DNA of 40,198 nucleotides from Deltaproteobacteria bacterium (GTDB lineage: Bacteria > Myxococcota_A > UBA9160 > SZUA-336). The DNA is taken from positions 1-40,198 of the forward strand of contig JAJDAJ010000019.1 of NCBI GenBank assembly GCA_029261925.1, written 5' to 3'. Every line of letters begins with the position of its first letter. Position 1 is the first letter of the stretch. A model generated the notes under the pieces. The model did not search any database. It saw only the letters and a program-made list of their open reading frames with translations, and was not told the origin of the DNA. Both the position numbers and the translations under genes were made by a program. Positions 9,261-16,943 of this stretch are shown here, in pieces.

Positions 9261-10436
9261 TCAGCGCGCCGCGACCGGCGGCACGCCCAGCTCCAGGCGG
9301 ATCGAGACGTCGAGCGGCCGCGCCACCAGGCCCTCGGGCAGCGTCAGGTCGCCGGCGTCGGCGCGCAGCTCGCTGCTGCCCGGGCCCGCATCCGAGGCAT
9401 CGACGAGAAGCGCCACGCCGTGCGGGGGCAGCAGCAGGTGGCGCGGCCCGCGCACGCGCGCCGGCACCCGCGCGGGCTCCACGCTGCCCAGGGCCACGTG
9501 CGCGGGCAGGTTCTCCAGGCGCACCGGTACCTCGAGCGTCAGGTCGAGCGGCTGCGCTCGCCAGATCAGGACCGCCCAGAGCGCCGCCGCCGCGCCCAGG
9601 GCAGCGGCCTTCTCGCGCCGCTCCTCGAGCAGCAGGCGCTGCCAGGCGGGCCGGCGGCGCGCCAGCGGCAGCGTCTCGCGGTAGAAGCCGTCGATCCGCT
9701 CGGCCAGCTCGTCCTCGCCCGCGACCGGCGTCAGGACGCCGCCGCGCGCCACGGAGACCTCCCCCCGCTCCTCGGAGACGACCAGGCAGAGGGCATCCGT
9801 GCGCTCGGTCAGCCCCAGCGCCGCGGTGTGGCGCAGGCCGAGGCCATCGATCTTCTCGCCGTCGCGCGAGAGCGGCAGCTGCACACCGAACCGGGTGACG
9901 CGGCGGTTGTCGACCAGCACCGCGCCATCGTGCCCCATGGAGTGCGGATCGAAGAGGCTGTCGAGCAGCGGTGCGCTCAGGCGGCCATCGAGCTGCACCC
10001 CGCCGCGCATGTGGCGACGCAGGGGCTGCACGCCGGGCAGCACGATCAAAGCCCCGACCCGGCGGCGCGCCAGGTCGAGCAGGCCCTCGACCAGGATGTG
10101 GGTGGTGTCGAGCTTGGGACGCACGGCCTGCCGACGGCCCAGCGCCCAGGCCGCCACGCCCTCGAACGCCCCCCGAAGCTCCTCCTGGAAGAGCACCGCG
10201 AGCACCACCACGAAGAGCGCCGCAACGCCCTGGAACGACCAGGTGGTCAGCTTCAGATCGAGCGCCGCCGCGGCCCCGTAGCCCGCGCAGACGATCGCGA
10301 TTCCCACGGCGACCAGGGCGCCCTCCGAGCGGCGCGCCCAGCGCAGGCCCGCATACAGCAGTGCCGCGACCACGAGCACGTCGAGCGCATCGAGCCATCC
10401 GATCCCGCCCAGCATCACAGGGCCCAGCGCCGACAT
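9261..10436 (-). CDS. cdaA: Membrane diadenylate cyclase CdaA fused to a YbbR/CdaR-like domain
   Basis: The 391-residue protein begins with about three membrane helices (residues 1-75), then a DAC (DisA_N) domain that makes c-di-AMP from two ATP. The DGA motif starts at D170 (MGHDGAVLVDNRR), followed by VQLPLS. The second motif reads GLRHT at 200-204 rather than the usual GTRHR, then AALGLTERTDAL and VVSEERG. After another hydrophobic segment (about 285-300) comes a YbbR-like beta domain with PVRLENLP and VRGP. In Bacillus, CdaA and its regulator CdaR (YbbR domains) are separate neighbours; here they are one chain. The ATG at 10436 is chosen because it gives the first transmembrane helix at the N-terminus. 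It is divergent from the next gene with an 87-base gap. Confidence 0.85.
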   Translation of the reverse strand: MSALGPVMLGGIGWLDALDVLVVAALLYAGLRWARRSEGALVAVGIAIVCAGYGAAAALDLKLTTWSFQGVAALFVVVLAVLFQEELRGAFEGVAAWALGRRQAVRPKLDTTHILVEGLLDLARRRVGALIVLPGVQPLRRHMRGGVQLDGRLSAPLLDSLFDPHSMGHDGAVLVDNRRVTRFGVQLPLSRDGEKIDGLGLRHTAALGLTERTDALCLVVSEERGEVSVARGGVLTPVAGEDELAERIDGFYRETLPLARRRPAWQRLLLEERREKAAALGAAAALWAVLIWRAQPLDLTLEVPVRLENLPAHVALGSVEPARVPARVRGPRHLLLPPHGVALLVDASDAGPGSSELRADAGDLTLPEGLVARPLDVSIRLELGVPPVAAR

Positions 10437-10523
10437 CGCACCCCCGGAGCAGCGTACGGTAGCGCGCTCGCGCCGCGGGGAAACCCGCGGCGCCGCGCGC
10501 GCCCGCGCAATACCCTCGACGGC

Positions 10524-11945
10524 GTGCGCGCGCTGGCCGGGCTGCTGCTGATCGTGTGTGCCACGCCGTTCGCGGCGCGGCCCGAGGCGCCCCCGGGCGC
10601 GCGTCCGAACGCGCTGGACCGCGACGGGACGCCGGGATTCGTGCGCTTCGAGGCCACCGACATGCCCCTGCGCGTGGCGCTGGGCACGCCGCGCGTGGTC
10701 GCGCGCGACACCGACGGCCCGGCCCTGCGCCGCGCGGTGGTCGCGCTCCTGGACGAATGGCAGGGCGTGCTGCGCGCGGCCTGGCCCGCGCTCGAGCTCG
10801 ACATCCGCGAGGCCCACGAGGATCCCCACCTGCGCATCGACTGGGTGCGGCGCACCTCACACCAGCTCCCCGCGCGCGCCGGGCGGCGCGTACGGGTCCT
10901 GCCGGACGGCGGGATCGAGCTGCGCACGCGCATCACCGCCAGCGCGGTGCCGCTCTCGCTGGAGCACCAGCTCACGGCGGGCGAGCTGATCGACTGGCTG
11001 CGACCCGCGGTGGGCGCGGCGCTCGGGCTGGCGAGCTGTCACGCGTGCGAGGCGGCCACCAGCCGCGACTGGCGCCGCCGGGGACCACGGCGCGTGGGAG
11101 CCGCGGACGCAGGGGCCTTCGCGGCCCTGATGTCGACACCGAACGGTGTACGAGTGGACGGGTCGCGACTGGGCGCGCCGGACCCGGACGCCGCCGGCGT
11201 GCGCGCCGCGCTGGCGCTGGAGAACCTGGGCGAGGCCGACCGCCTCGCGGTGGACCTGGCGGCGGCGCCCGGAGACCCCTGGATCGCGGCCCCGCTGACC
11301 GCCTTTCCCGACGTGGTCGTATCCAGCGCCGTGGCGCCCCCGCGGCCGGCCCGCTCGAGCTGGCCGGCTCCGGTGCCGACGCGGGCGGGCGTCGCCGTGC
11401 TGCCCTCCGTGCGCGAGGTTGCGCTCATGGGCGGCGCCCGGTCGCCCGTGCAGCGCTGGGCCGGCGAGGCCCTGCTCGGCCGCTTCGTGATCGACCTCGA
11501 CGCGGCAGCGGGCCGGCTGCGGCTACTCGATCCGCGGCTCCACAGCGTGGGCGACCAGCTGACGCCGTTCGAGCAGGAACGCGTGATCCCGATCGAGCGC
11601 GTCCAGGGCCTCCCGTACGTTCGGATCTCGGTCGACGGCCGCCAGGTCCGCGCGCTCCTGGCCACGGGCGCGCCGCTGGCGCTCTGGCTGCCGGGCCCCG
11701 GACCGCGGCAGGCCGGGCGCCTCGAGATCGCGGGCCTGGTCAGCGGCCCCGTACCCGTGGAGCGCGATCCCGCCGCCCTGCCCCCGCACCTGGCCGGGCG
11801 CACCGGGGGGCCGATCGTCGGTGCCGGGCTGCTGCGGAGCTTCCGCCTGCGCATCGACCTGGCGCGCGGCCGGCTGGGTCTGACGCCGGCCGGGGCTCCC
11901 GGCGCTCGCGGCTATACTGCGGGCTCGCAGCGCCGGGAGGACTGA
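10524..11945 (+). CDS. Secreted protein with degenerate metzincin-like and retropepsin-like domains
   Basis: The GTG at 10524 is followed by a clear signal peptide (RALAGLLLIVCATPFAA). Residues about 45-180 read like a matrixin-type fold, but where the zinc motif HELGHALGL would stand the protein has PAVGAALGL (161-169), with both histidines and the glutamate gone. The C-terminal ~120 residues resemble a retropepsin/gag-like half: IPIERVQGLPYVRISVDG, then ATGA at 380-383 where DTGA is expected, and IVGAGLLRSFRLRIDLARGRLGL. Both active sites therefore appear lost. The frame is intact, so this is a protein with a possible binding or structural role rather than an obvious pseudogene. Family assignment is by pattern only. 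It ends three bases before msrB. Confidence 0.6.
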   Translation: MRALAGLLLIVCATPFAARPEAPPGARPNALDRDGTPGFVRFEATDMPLRVALGTPRVVARDTDGPALRRAVVALLDEWQGVLRAAWPALELDIREAHEDPHLRIDWVRRTSHQLPARAGRRVRVLPDGGIELRTRITASAVPLSLEHQLTAGELIDWLRPAVGAALGLASCHACEAATSRDWRRRGPRRVGAADAGAFAALMSTPNGVRVDGSRLGAPDPDAAGVRAALALENLGEADRLAVDLAAAPGDPWIAAPLTAFPDVVVSSAVAPPRPARSSWPAPVPTRAGVAVLPSVREVALMGGARSPVQRWAGEALLGRFVIDLDAAAGRLRLLDPRLHSVGDQLTPFEQERVIPIERVQGLPYVRISVDGRQVRALLATGAPLALWLPGPGPRQAGRLEIAGLVSGPVPVERDPAALPPHLAGRTGGPIVGAGLLRSFRLRIDLARGRLGLTPAGAPGARGYTAGSQRRED

Positions 11946-11948
11946 GCC

Positions 11949-12353
11949 GTGGCCGAGAAGATCAGCAAGAGCGAGCAGGAGTGGCGCGAGAAGCTGACGT
12001 CCGAGCAGTTCAGCGTCGCGCGACAGGCGGGCACCGAGCCCGCGTTCAGCGGCGCCTACTGGGACTGCAAGGAGGACGGGACCTACCGCTGCGTCTGCTG
12101 CGGCGAGGCCCTGTTCGACAGCACCGACAAGTTCGACTCGGGCACCGGCTGGCCGAGCTTCAGCCGGCCGCTGGAGGACGGGCGCGTCGAGGAGCACGGC
12201 GACGCCTCGCACGGGATGAGCCGCACGGAGGTGCGCTGCTCGCGCTGCGACGCGCACCTGGGGCACGTCTTCCCCGACGGCCCGGCGCCGACCGGACAGC
12301 GCTACTGCATCAACTCGCTGAGCCTCGACCTGGAGCGCAAGCCGGGCGGATGA
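11949..12353 (+). CDS. msrB: MsrB: peptide-methionine (R)-S-oxide reductase
   Basis: This 134-residue cytosolic enzyme reduces the R-sulfoxide of methionine. Structural zinc ligands are C48-x2-C51 and C97-x2-C100. The substrate loop GTGWPSF lies at 65-71, the GHVFPDGP motif at about 105-112, and the catalytic cysteine is C120 in RYCINS. Length and motifs are canonical. It starts with GTG three bases after the previous stop and overlaps the next gene's ATG (ATGA), so translation is coupled on both sides. With MsrPQ 5 kb away, both cytosolic and periplasmic methionine repair are encoded in this window. Confidence 0.97.
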   Translation: MAEKISKSEQEWREKLTSEQFSVARQAGTEPAFSGAYWDCKEDGTYRCVCCGEALFDSTDKFDSGTGWPSFSRPLEDGRVEEHGDASHGMSRTEVRCSRCDAHLGHVFPDGPAPTGQRYCINSLSLDLERKPGG

Positions 12354-13006
12354 TCCGGGCGCTCCTCTGGGACAACGACGGGGTCCTGGTCGACACCGAG
12401 AAGCTCTACCTGCAGGCCTGCCGCGAGCTGCTGTGGTCGGTGGGTGTGGAGCTCAGCGTGCAGGACTACGCCGAGATCTCGCTGCGGCAGGGTCGGACCG
12501 TCTTCGAGCTGGCGCGCCAGGCGGGCCTGGACGACGCGCACGTCGAGTCGCTGCGCGTCGCGCGCAACGAGCGCTACGCCGAGCTCCTGGCCGCGGGCGT
12601 CGAGCTGATGGGCGGCGTGCACGAGTGCCTCGACGCGCTGGAGGGCCGCATGCCCATGGCGATCGTGACCAGCTCGCAGCCCGATCACTTCGAGCTGATC
12701 CACCGCGACCTCGGCCTGCTGCACCACTTCGAGCTGATCCTCACGGCCGCCGACTTCACGCGCTTCAAGCCTCATCCCGAGCCGTACCTGCTCGCCGCCG
12801 AGCGCATCGGCGCCGACCCCGCGGAGTGCCTGGTGATCGAGGACACCGAGCGCGGCCTGCGCTCGGCGCTCGCCGCCGGCATGCGCTGCGTGGTGGTGCC
12901 CCATGCGCTCTCGCGCCACGGCGACTTCAGCGGAGCCACCCGCATCCTCGACCGGCTCGACGGCCTGCCCCCGCTGGTGGACGCCCTGGGGGCATTCCCG
13001 GGCTGA
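12350..13006 (+). CDS. HAD-superfamily phosphatase (phosphoglycolate phosphatase/beta-phosphoglucomutase-like)
   Basis: A 218-residue HAD hydrolase with a helical cap. Motif I is [10 protein letters not shown], with nucleophile D8 and acid D10. Motif II is IVTSS, motif III the lysine in FKPHPEPY, and motif [10 protein letters not shown]. This is the subfamily that dephosphorylates small phosphosugars or phosphoglycolate; some members are mutases. The substrate cannot be read from sequence. The ATG overlaps the msrB stop by four bases (ATGA). The 65 bases to the next gene include that gene's strong ribosome binding site. Confidence 0.88.
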   Translation: MIRALLWDNDGVLVDTEKLYLQACRELLWSVGVELSVQDYAEISLRQGRTVFELARQAGLDDAHVESLRVARNERYAELLAAGVELMGGVHECLDALEGRMPMAIVTSSQPDHFELIHRDLGLLHHFELILTAADFTRFKPHPEPYLLAAERIGADPAECLVIEDTERGLRSALAAGMRCVVVPHALSRHGDFSGATRILDRLDGLPPLVDALGAFPG

Positions 13007-13071
13007 AGCCCGCGCCACTGGTAACCCCGCACGCTGCTGGCGCATCCTGGGGGAGCGAGCGGGAGGACCGG

Positions 13072-15018
13072 ATGAGCGAGGAGCGGGTCGTGTGGCACCG
13101 CGTGCTGGGTCACGGGGAGCTGCCGGAGGGCCGGGTCAAGACCGTCGTGGCGGGCCGGCAGTCGCTGGCGGTCACGCACTTCGAGGGTCGCTACACGGCG
13201 CTCGAGAATCGCTGTCCGCACCAGGGCGGTCCCCTGGGCGAGGGCGCGATCGAGAACGGCTGGCTGCGCTGTCCCTGGCACGGCTGGGACTTCCACCCCT
13301 GCACGGGCAAGCCTCCGGGCGGATTCGACGACGGCGTGCCCAGGTTCGCCCTCGAGGAGCGCGACGACGGCATCTACGTCGGCGTCGAGGAGCGCGGCGA
13401 GCACACGCGCACGGTCACCGACGTGATGGCCGAGACCCTCGTGGCCTGGGGCGTCGACACGGTCTTCGGGATGGTCGGACACTCCAACCTGGGGCTCGCC
13501 GACGCCCTGCGCCGCCAGGAGGAGGCCGGCAAGCTGCGCTTCTACGGCATCCGGCACGAGGGTGCGGCGGCCTTTGCCGCCTCGGCGTACGGCAAGCTCA
13601 CCGGGCGACCCGCCGCGTGCTTCGCGATCGCGGGACCCGGCGCGACCAACCTGATCACCGGGCTCTGGGACGCGAAGATGGATCGCTCCCCCGTGCTCGC
13701 CATGGCCGGACAGGTCGAGGCCCAGGTCCTGGGGCCGGGTGCCTTCCAGGAGGTCGACCTCGCCTCGGCGTTCCAGGCCGTGTCGTGCTGGGGACAGACC
13801 GTGCACGCCCACAGCAAGCACGCGGAGCTGATGACGCTCGCGCTCAAGCACGCGACGATCGAGCGCCAGGTCGCGCACCTGATCTTCCCCGACGAGATCC
13901 AGACCATGCCCGTGTCGGCCGACGCGCGCCCGTCGGGCCCGGTGGGCCGCGTGGCCTCGACGCGGATCGCACCGCCGCAGGAGGCGTTCGACCAGGCGCT
14001 CGAGCGCATCCGCTCCGCGCGACGCCCGGTGATCATCGTGGGCCACGGCGCCCGCTTCGACATGGACGCGATCGTGCGCCTGGCCGAGCGGATCCAGGCC
14101 CCGGTGCTCACCACGTTCAAGGGCAAGGGCCAGATCCCCGACGACCACCCCCTCGCCTGCGGCGTCCTGGGTCGAAGCGGCACGTTCATCGCCAGCCACT
14201 TCATGAACGAGGCCGACCTGCTGGTCGTGCTCGGGGCCTCGTTCTCGAACCACACGGGCATCACGCCCAAGAAGCCGATCGTCCAGGTCGACCTCGACCG
14301 CCTCGCGCTGGGCAAGTTCCACGCCGTCGACGTTCCCGTCTGGGGCGAGATCTCGGTGACCGTCGACCTGCTGCTCGACGCGCTGCCGCAGGGCACGCAG
14401 TCGGTCGACCCGCGGGGCGAGATCGCCGAGCGCCGGGCGATCTGGCGCGAGGAGAAGGAGCGTCGCGCGCGCGACGACCGCGGGCAGGGCGTGAGCTCGG
14501 CCGCGATCTTCCTCTCGCTGACGCGCCACGTTCCCGACGATGCGGTGATCGCGGTCGACGTGGGCAACAACACCTACTCGTTCGGCCGCTACTTCGAGTG
14601 CCGCCGCCAGTCGGTGCTCATGTCGGGCTACCTGGGCTCGATCGGCTTCGGCTACCCGGCGGCAATGGGTGCCTGGGCTGCGGCCCCGGAGCGCAAGGTG
14701 GTGGCCATCACCGGCGACGGGGGATTCGCGCAGTACATGGCCGAGGTCAGCACGGCGGTGAAGTACGGCATGAACATCACCCACGTGCTGCTGAACAACG
14801 GCCAGCTGGGCAAGATCACCAAGGAGCAGCGCGCGGGCCAGTGGGAGGTCTGGAAGACCGACCTGCACAACCCGGACTTCGCGGCCTACGCGAGCGGCTG
14901 CGGCGCGCTGGCGCTGCGCGTGAACGCGCCGGAGGAGCTCGACGACGCCTTCGTCCGGGCGCTGGCGCACGACGGACCCTCGATGGTCGAGGTACGCTCC
15001 GACCCCGAGCTGATCTGA
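13072..15018 (+). CDS. Rieske [2Fe-2S] domain fused to a thiamine-diphosphate-dependent enzyme
   Basis: A 648-residue fusion. Residues 1-108 are a Rieske ferredoxin: C48-x-H50 in CPHQGG and C67-x2-H70 in CPWHGW. From about 112 a complete acetolactate-synthase/benzoylformate-decarboxylase-like ThDP enzyme begins. The activating glutamate is E163 (RHEGAAAFAA), a central NAD/FAD-like domain follows, and the C-terminal ThDP motif is GDG at 548-550 with NN at 575-576. ThDP enzymes of this class make or break bonds next to a 2-oxo acid carbonyl. The attached Rieske domain suggests electrons enter or leave the reaction, but the substrate is unknown. GGGAGG about six bases before ATG 13072 supports the start. 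I see no ribosome binding site in the linker, so the fusion looks real. It is followed 55 bases later by a second Rieske fusion. Confidence 0.88.
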   Translation: MSEERVVWHRVLGHGELPEGRVKTVVAGRQSLAVTHFEGRYTALENRCPHQGGPLGEGAIENGWLRCPWHGWDFHPCTGKPPGGFDDGVPRFALEERDDGIYVGVEERGEHTRTVTDVMAETLVAWGVDTVFGMVGHSNLGLADALRRQEEAGKLRFYGIRHEGAAAFAASAYGKLTGRPAACFAIAGPGATNLITGLWDAKMDRSPVLAMAGQVEAQVLGPGAFQEVDLASAFQAVSCWGQTVHAHSKHAELMTLALKHATIERQVAHLIFPDEIQTMPVSADARPSGPVGRVASTRIAPPQEAFDQALERIRSARRPVIIVGHGARFDMDAIVRLAERIQAPVLTTFKGKGQIPDDHPLACGVLGRSGTFIASHFMNEADLLVVLGASFSNHTGITPKKPIVQVDLDRLALGKFHAVDVPVWGEISVTVDLLLDALPQGTQSVDPRGEIAERRAIWREEKERRARDDRGQGVSSAAIFLSLTRHVPDDAVIAVDVGNNTYSFGRYFECRRQSVLMSGYLGSIGFGYPAAMGAWAAAPERKVVAITGDGGFAQYMAEVSTAVKYGMNITHVLLNNGQLGKITKEQRAGQWEVWKTDLHNPDFAAYASGCGALALRVNAPEELDDAFVRALAHDGPSMVEVRSDPELI

Positions 15019-15073
15019 TGCTCCCGGCATTCCGGCGGGGCCCTGCACCGCCCGACCGCGAGGAAGGACCCCG

Positions 15074-16693
15074 ATGGCACGCGTGAAGATCGCGGACTGG
15101 AACGAGCTCGAGCCCGAGAAGCCCTACGGCGCGCTGGTCCGCAACGTGGACCTGGTGGTCGTGCGCTGGCCCGGGGTCGAGGAGGTCTCGGTGCTCTACG
15201 GCCGCTGCCTGCACCGCGGCGCGCTGCTGGCCGACGGCGAGGTCCGTGGCGAGGACCTGATCTGCAGCGTCCACGAGTGGGACTACCGCTACAAGACCGG
15301 CGTCAGTGCGTACTCGAACAGCGAGGTGCTGCACAAGTTCCGGCACTGGATCAGGGACGGCGGCGTCTGGGTCGACGAGGACGAGGTGTACCAGTGGGAG
15401 CTCTCGCACCCGCAGCCGTACGACCGGGACGCGTACCTGGGCAGGTACGCGGACCCGCACGGCACCACGGAGGAGGCCTTCAATGTCTGGATCCAGGAGA
15501 TGGCCACCAACGGCCTCGAGAACGCGGGTCACCACGGTCGCGTGGACGCCATGGGCGTGCCGCGCCAGCTGCTGCCGCAGTGGAGCCAGATCCAGATCCT
15601 GACCGCACAGCTGCATCGCGTGCCGCGGCTCGACGACGAGCCCGTCGCCACGGGCCTCGTCATCGGTCCGGGCGCGCGCCGTCCGCTCGAGCTGGAGACG
15701 CCACTTCTGGTCAGCGACATGAGCTTCGGAGCGCTCTCCTTCGAGGCCAAGGTCGCGCTGGCGCGCGGGGCCGACGCGGCGGGCACCGCGATCTGCTCGG
15801 GCGAGGGCGGCATGCTGCCCGAGGAGCAGGAGGCCAACCGGCGCTACATGTACGAGCTGGCCTCGGGCCGCTTCGGCTTCGACATGGGCAAGCTGGAGCG
15901 CGTGCAGGCCTTCCACTTCAAGTGCGGACAGGGCGCGAAGACCGGCACGGGCGGACACCTGCCCGGGCACAAGGTCACCGGCAGGATCGCCGAGGTCCGC
16001 GGACTCGAGCCCGGCACCGCCGCGATCTCGCCCTCGCGCTTCCCCGACTGGGACACACTGGACCACTACCGCCGCTTCGCCGACGAGGTGCGCGAGGCCA
16101 CCGGCGGCATCCCGATCGGCTTCAAGCTCTCGGCGCAGCACATCGAGCGCGACATCGGCGCCGCCCTCGAGGCGGGAGCGGACTACGTGATCCTCGACGG
16201 TCGCGGCGGCGGCACCGGCGCGGCGCCGCGGATCTTCCGCGACAACATCTCCGTGCCGACGATCCCCGCGCTCGCGCGCGCACGGCGCTTCCTCGACGAG
16301 CAGCGGCGCCGCGACGTGACGCTGATCATCACCGGGGGTCTGCGCGTTCCCTCGGACTTCGTCAAGGCGCTCGCACTCGGGGCCGACGGGATCGCGCTCG
16401 CGAACAGCGCCATGCAGGCGATCGGCTGCATCGGCATGCGCGCGTGCCACACGAACAGCTGTCCGGTCGGGATCGCCACGCAGAAGGAGCACCTGCGGCA
16501 GCGCCTGGAGATCGCCGTGTCGGCGCGGCGCCTGCAGCGCTTCCTCGAGTCGGCCACCGAGCTGATGTGCGTGCTGGCGCGCGCGTGCGGCCACGAGCGG
16601 CTCGACGAGCTCTCGACCGATGACCTGACCACGTGGGACCGGGACATGGCCTGCCTCGCAGGGATCCCCTACGCGGGAATGTCCGCTCCCTGA
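15074..16693 (+). CDS. Rieske [2Fe-2S] domain fused to the glutamate-synthase FMN/[3Fe-4S] domain
   Basis: The 539-residue protein starts with a Rieske module (C45-x-H47 in CLHRG; C64-x2-H67 in CSVHEW), then from about residue 150 the FMN-binding barrel of glutamate synthase (GltB central part). Visible signatures are SDMSFGALSFEAK, GEGGM, KCGQGAKTGTGGHLPG, DGRGGGTGAAP and the [3Fe-4S] ligands C452-x5-C458-x4-C463 in CIGMRACHTNSC. It lacks the amidotransferase domain, as do stand-alone GltB2-type proteins whose reactions are mostly unknown. The Rieske addition gives a predicted [2Fe-2S]-[3Fe-4S]-FMN electron path. ATG 15074 has AGGAAGG upstream. It lies 55 bases behind the Rieske-ThDP gene and is probably its partner. 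Confidence 0.88.
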   Translation: MARVKIADWNELEPEKPYGALVRNVDLVVVRWPGVEEVSVLYGRCLHRGALLADGEVRGEDLICSVHEWDYRYKTGVSAYSNSEVLHKFRHWIRDGGVWVDEDEVYQWELSHPQPYDRDAYLGRYADPHGTTEEAFNVWIQEMATNGLENAGHHGRVDAMGVPRQLLPQWSQIQILTAQLHRVPRLDDEPVATGLVIGPGARRPLELETPLLVSDMSFGALSFEAKVALARGADAAGTAICSGEGGMLPEEQEANRRYMYELASGRFGFDMGKLERVQAFHFKCGQGAKTGTGGHLPGHKVTGRIAEVRGLEPGTAAISPSRFPDWDTLDHYRRFADEVREATGGIPIGFKLSAQHIERDIGAALEAGADYVILDGRGGGTGAAPRIFRDNISVPTIPALARARRFLDEQRRRDVTLIITGGLRVPSDFVKALALGADGIALANSAMQAIGCIGMRACHTNSCPVGIATQKEHLRQRLEIAVSARRLQRFLESATELMCVLARACGHERLDELSTDDLTTWDRDMACLAGIPYAGMSAP

Positions 16694-16706
16694 GCACGCG
16701 GCGGAG

Positions 16707-16732
16707 GCGCGGCCCCCGCAAGGGGATCGCGC
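16707..16732 (+). terminator. Possible intrinsic terminator hairpin after the Rieske pair
   Basis: Arms GCGCG-g-CCCC and GGGG-at-CGCGC pair around a five-base loop, 14 bases after the glutamate-synthase-like stop codon. There is no T-tract, so it may only be a stem-loop that slows or protects the transcript end. Confidence 0.35.
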
Positions 16733-16745
16733 TCCCGGCCGCAGC

Positions 16746-16838
16746 TCAGGAGAACGTCAGGGCCGTCGTCGCCAGTCCCAGAAGGATCGCGACGACGACG
16801 AGCACCTGGGTTTCGGTGAAGACCCTCTCACCCCTCAT
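16746..16838 (-). CDS. Possible 30-residue single-pass membrane protein
   Basis: A short frame on the minus strand encodes a basic start (MRGERV), a polar bridge, then about 18 hydrophobic residues (VLVVVAILLGLATTALTF) ending in Ser and TGA. Composition fits a tiny inner-membrane protein. It stands alone in the 250-base gap between the Rieske pair and the thiolase. There is no strong ribosome binding site, only CTCCGGGC just before the ATG. I do not recognise a family; KdpF and cytochrome-oxidase-type microproteins were considered and do not match. It may not be translated. Confidence 0.35.
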   Translation of the reverse strand: MRGERVFTETQVLVVVAILLGLATTALTFS

Positions 16839-16943
16839 GCCCGGAGTTAATCGCAGCGCCCCGGCCCACCGGCCGTGACGGCCATCACCAAACCGGGCGC
16901 CGGCGGCGCAGGACGGCTCCGGAGACGCTCCTGGCGCGCCCGA

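Noticed and set aside
9420..10523. Upstream extension of the dead-protease frame by 368 codons
   Set aside because: It lies antisense to the diadenylate cyclase, lacks domain signals, and a signal peptide begins at GTG 10524.
13425..15018. The ThDP enzyme as a separate gene starting at an internal ATG after the Rieske domain
   Set aside because: The internal ATG has no ribosome binding site, the linker is in frame and free of stops, and a strong site precedes ATG 13072.
12772..15048. A 758-codon minus-strand frame opposite the Rieske-ThDP gene
   Set aside because: No recognisable motif; composition is that of antisense high-GC sequence.
16746..16838. KdpF as the identity of the 30-residue frame
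   Set aside because: No kdpABC genes nearby and no match to the KdpF pattern; only a generic membrane segment is visible.
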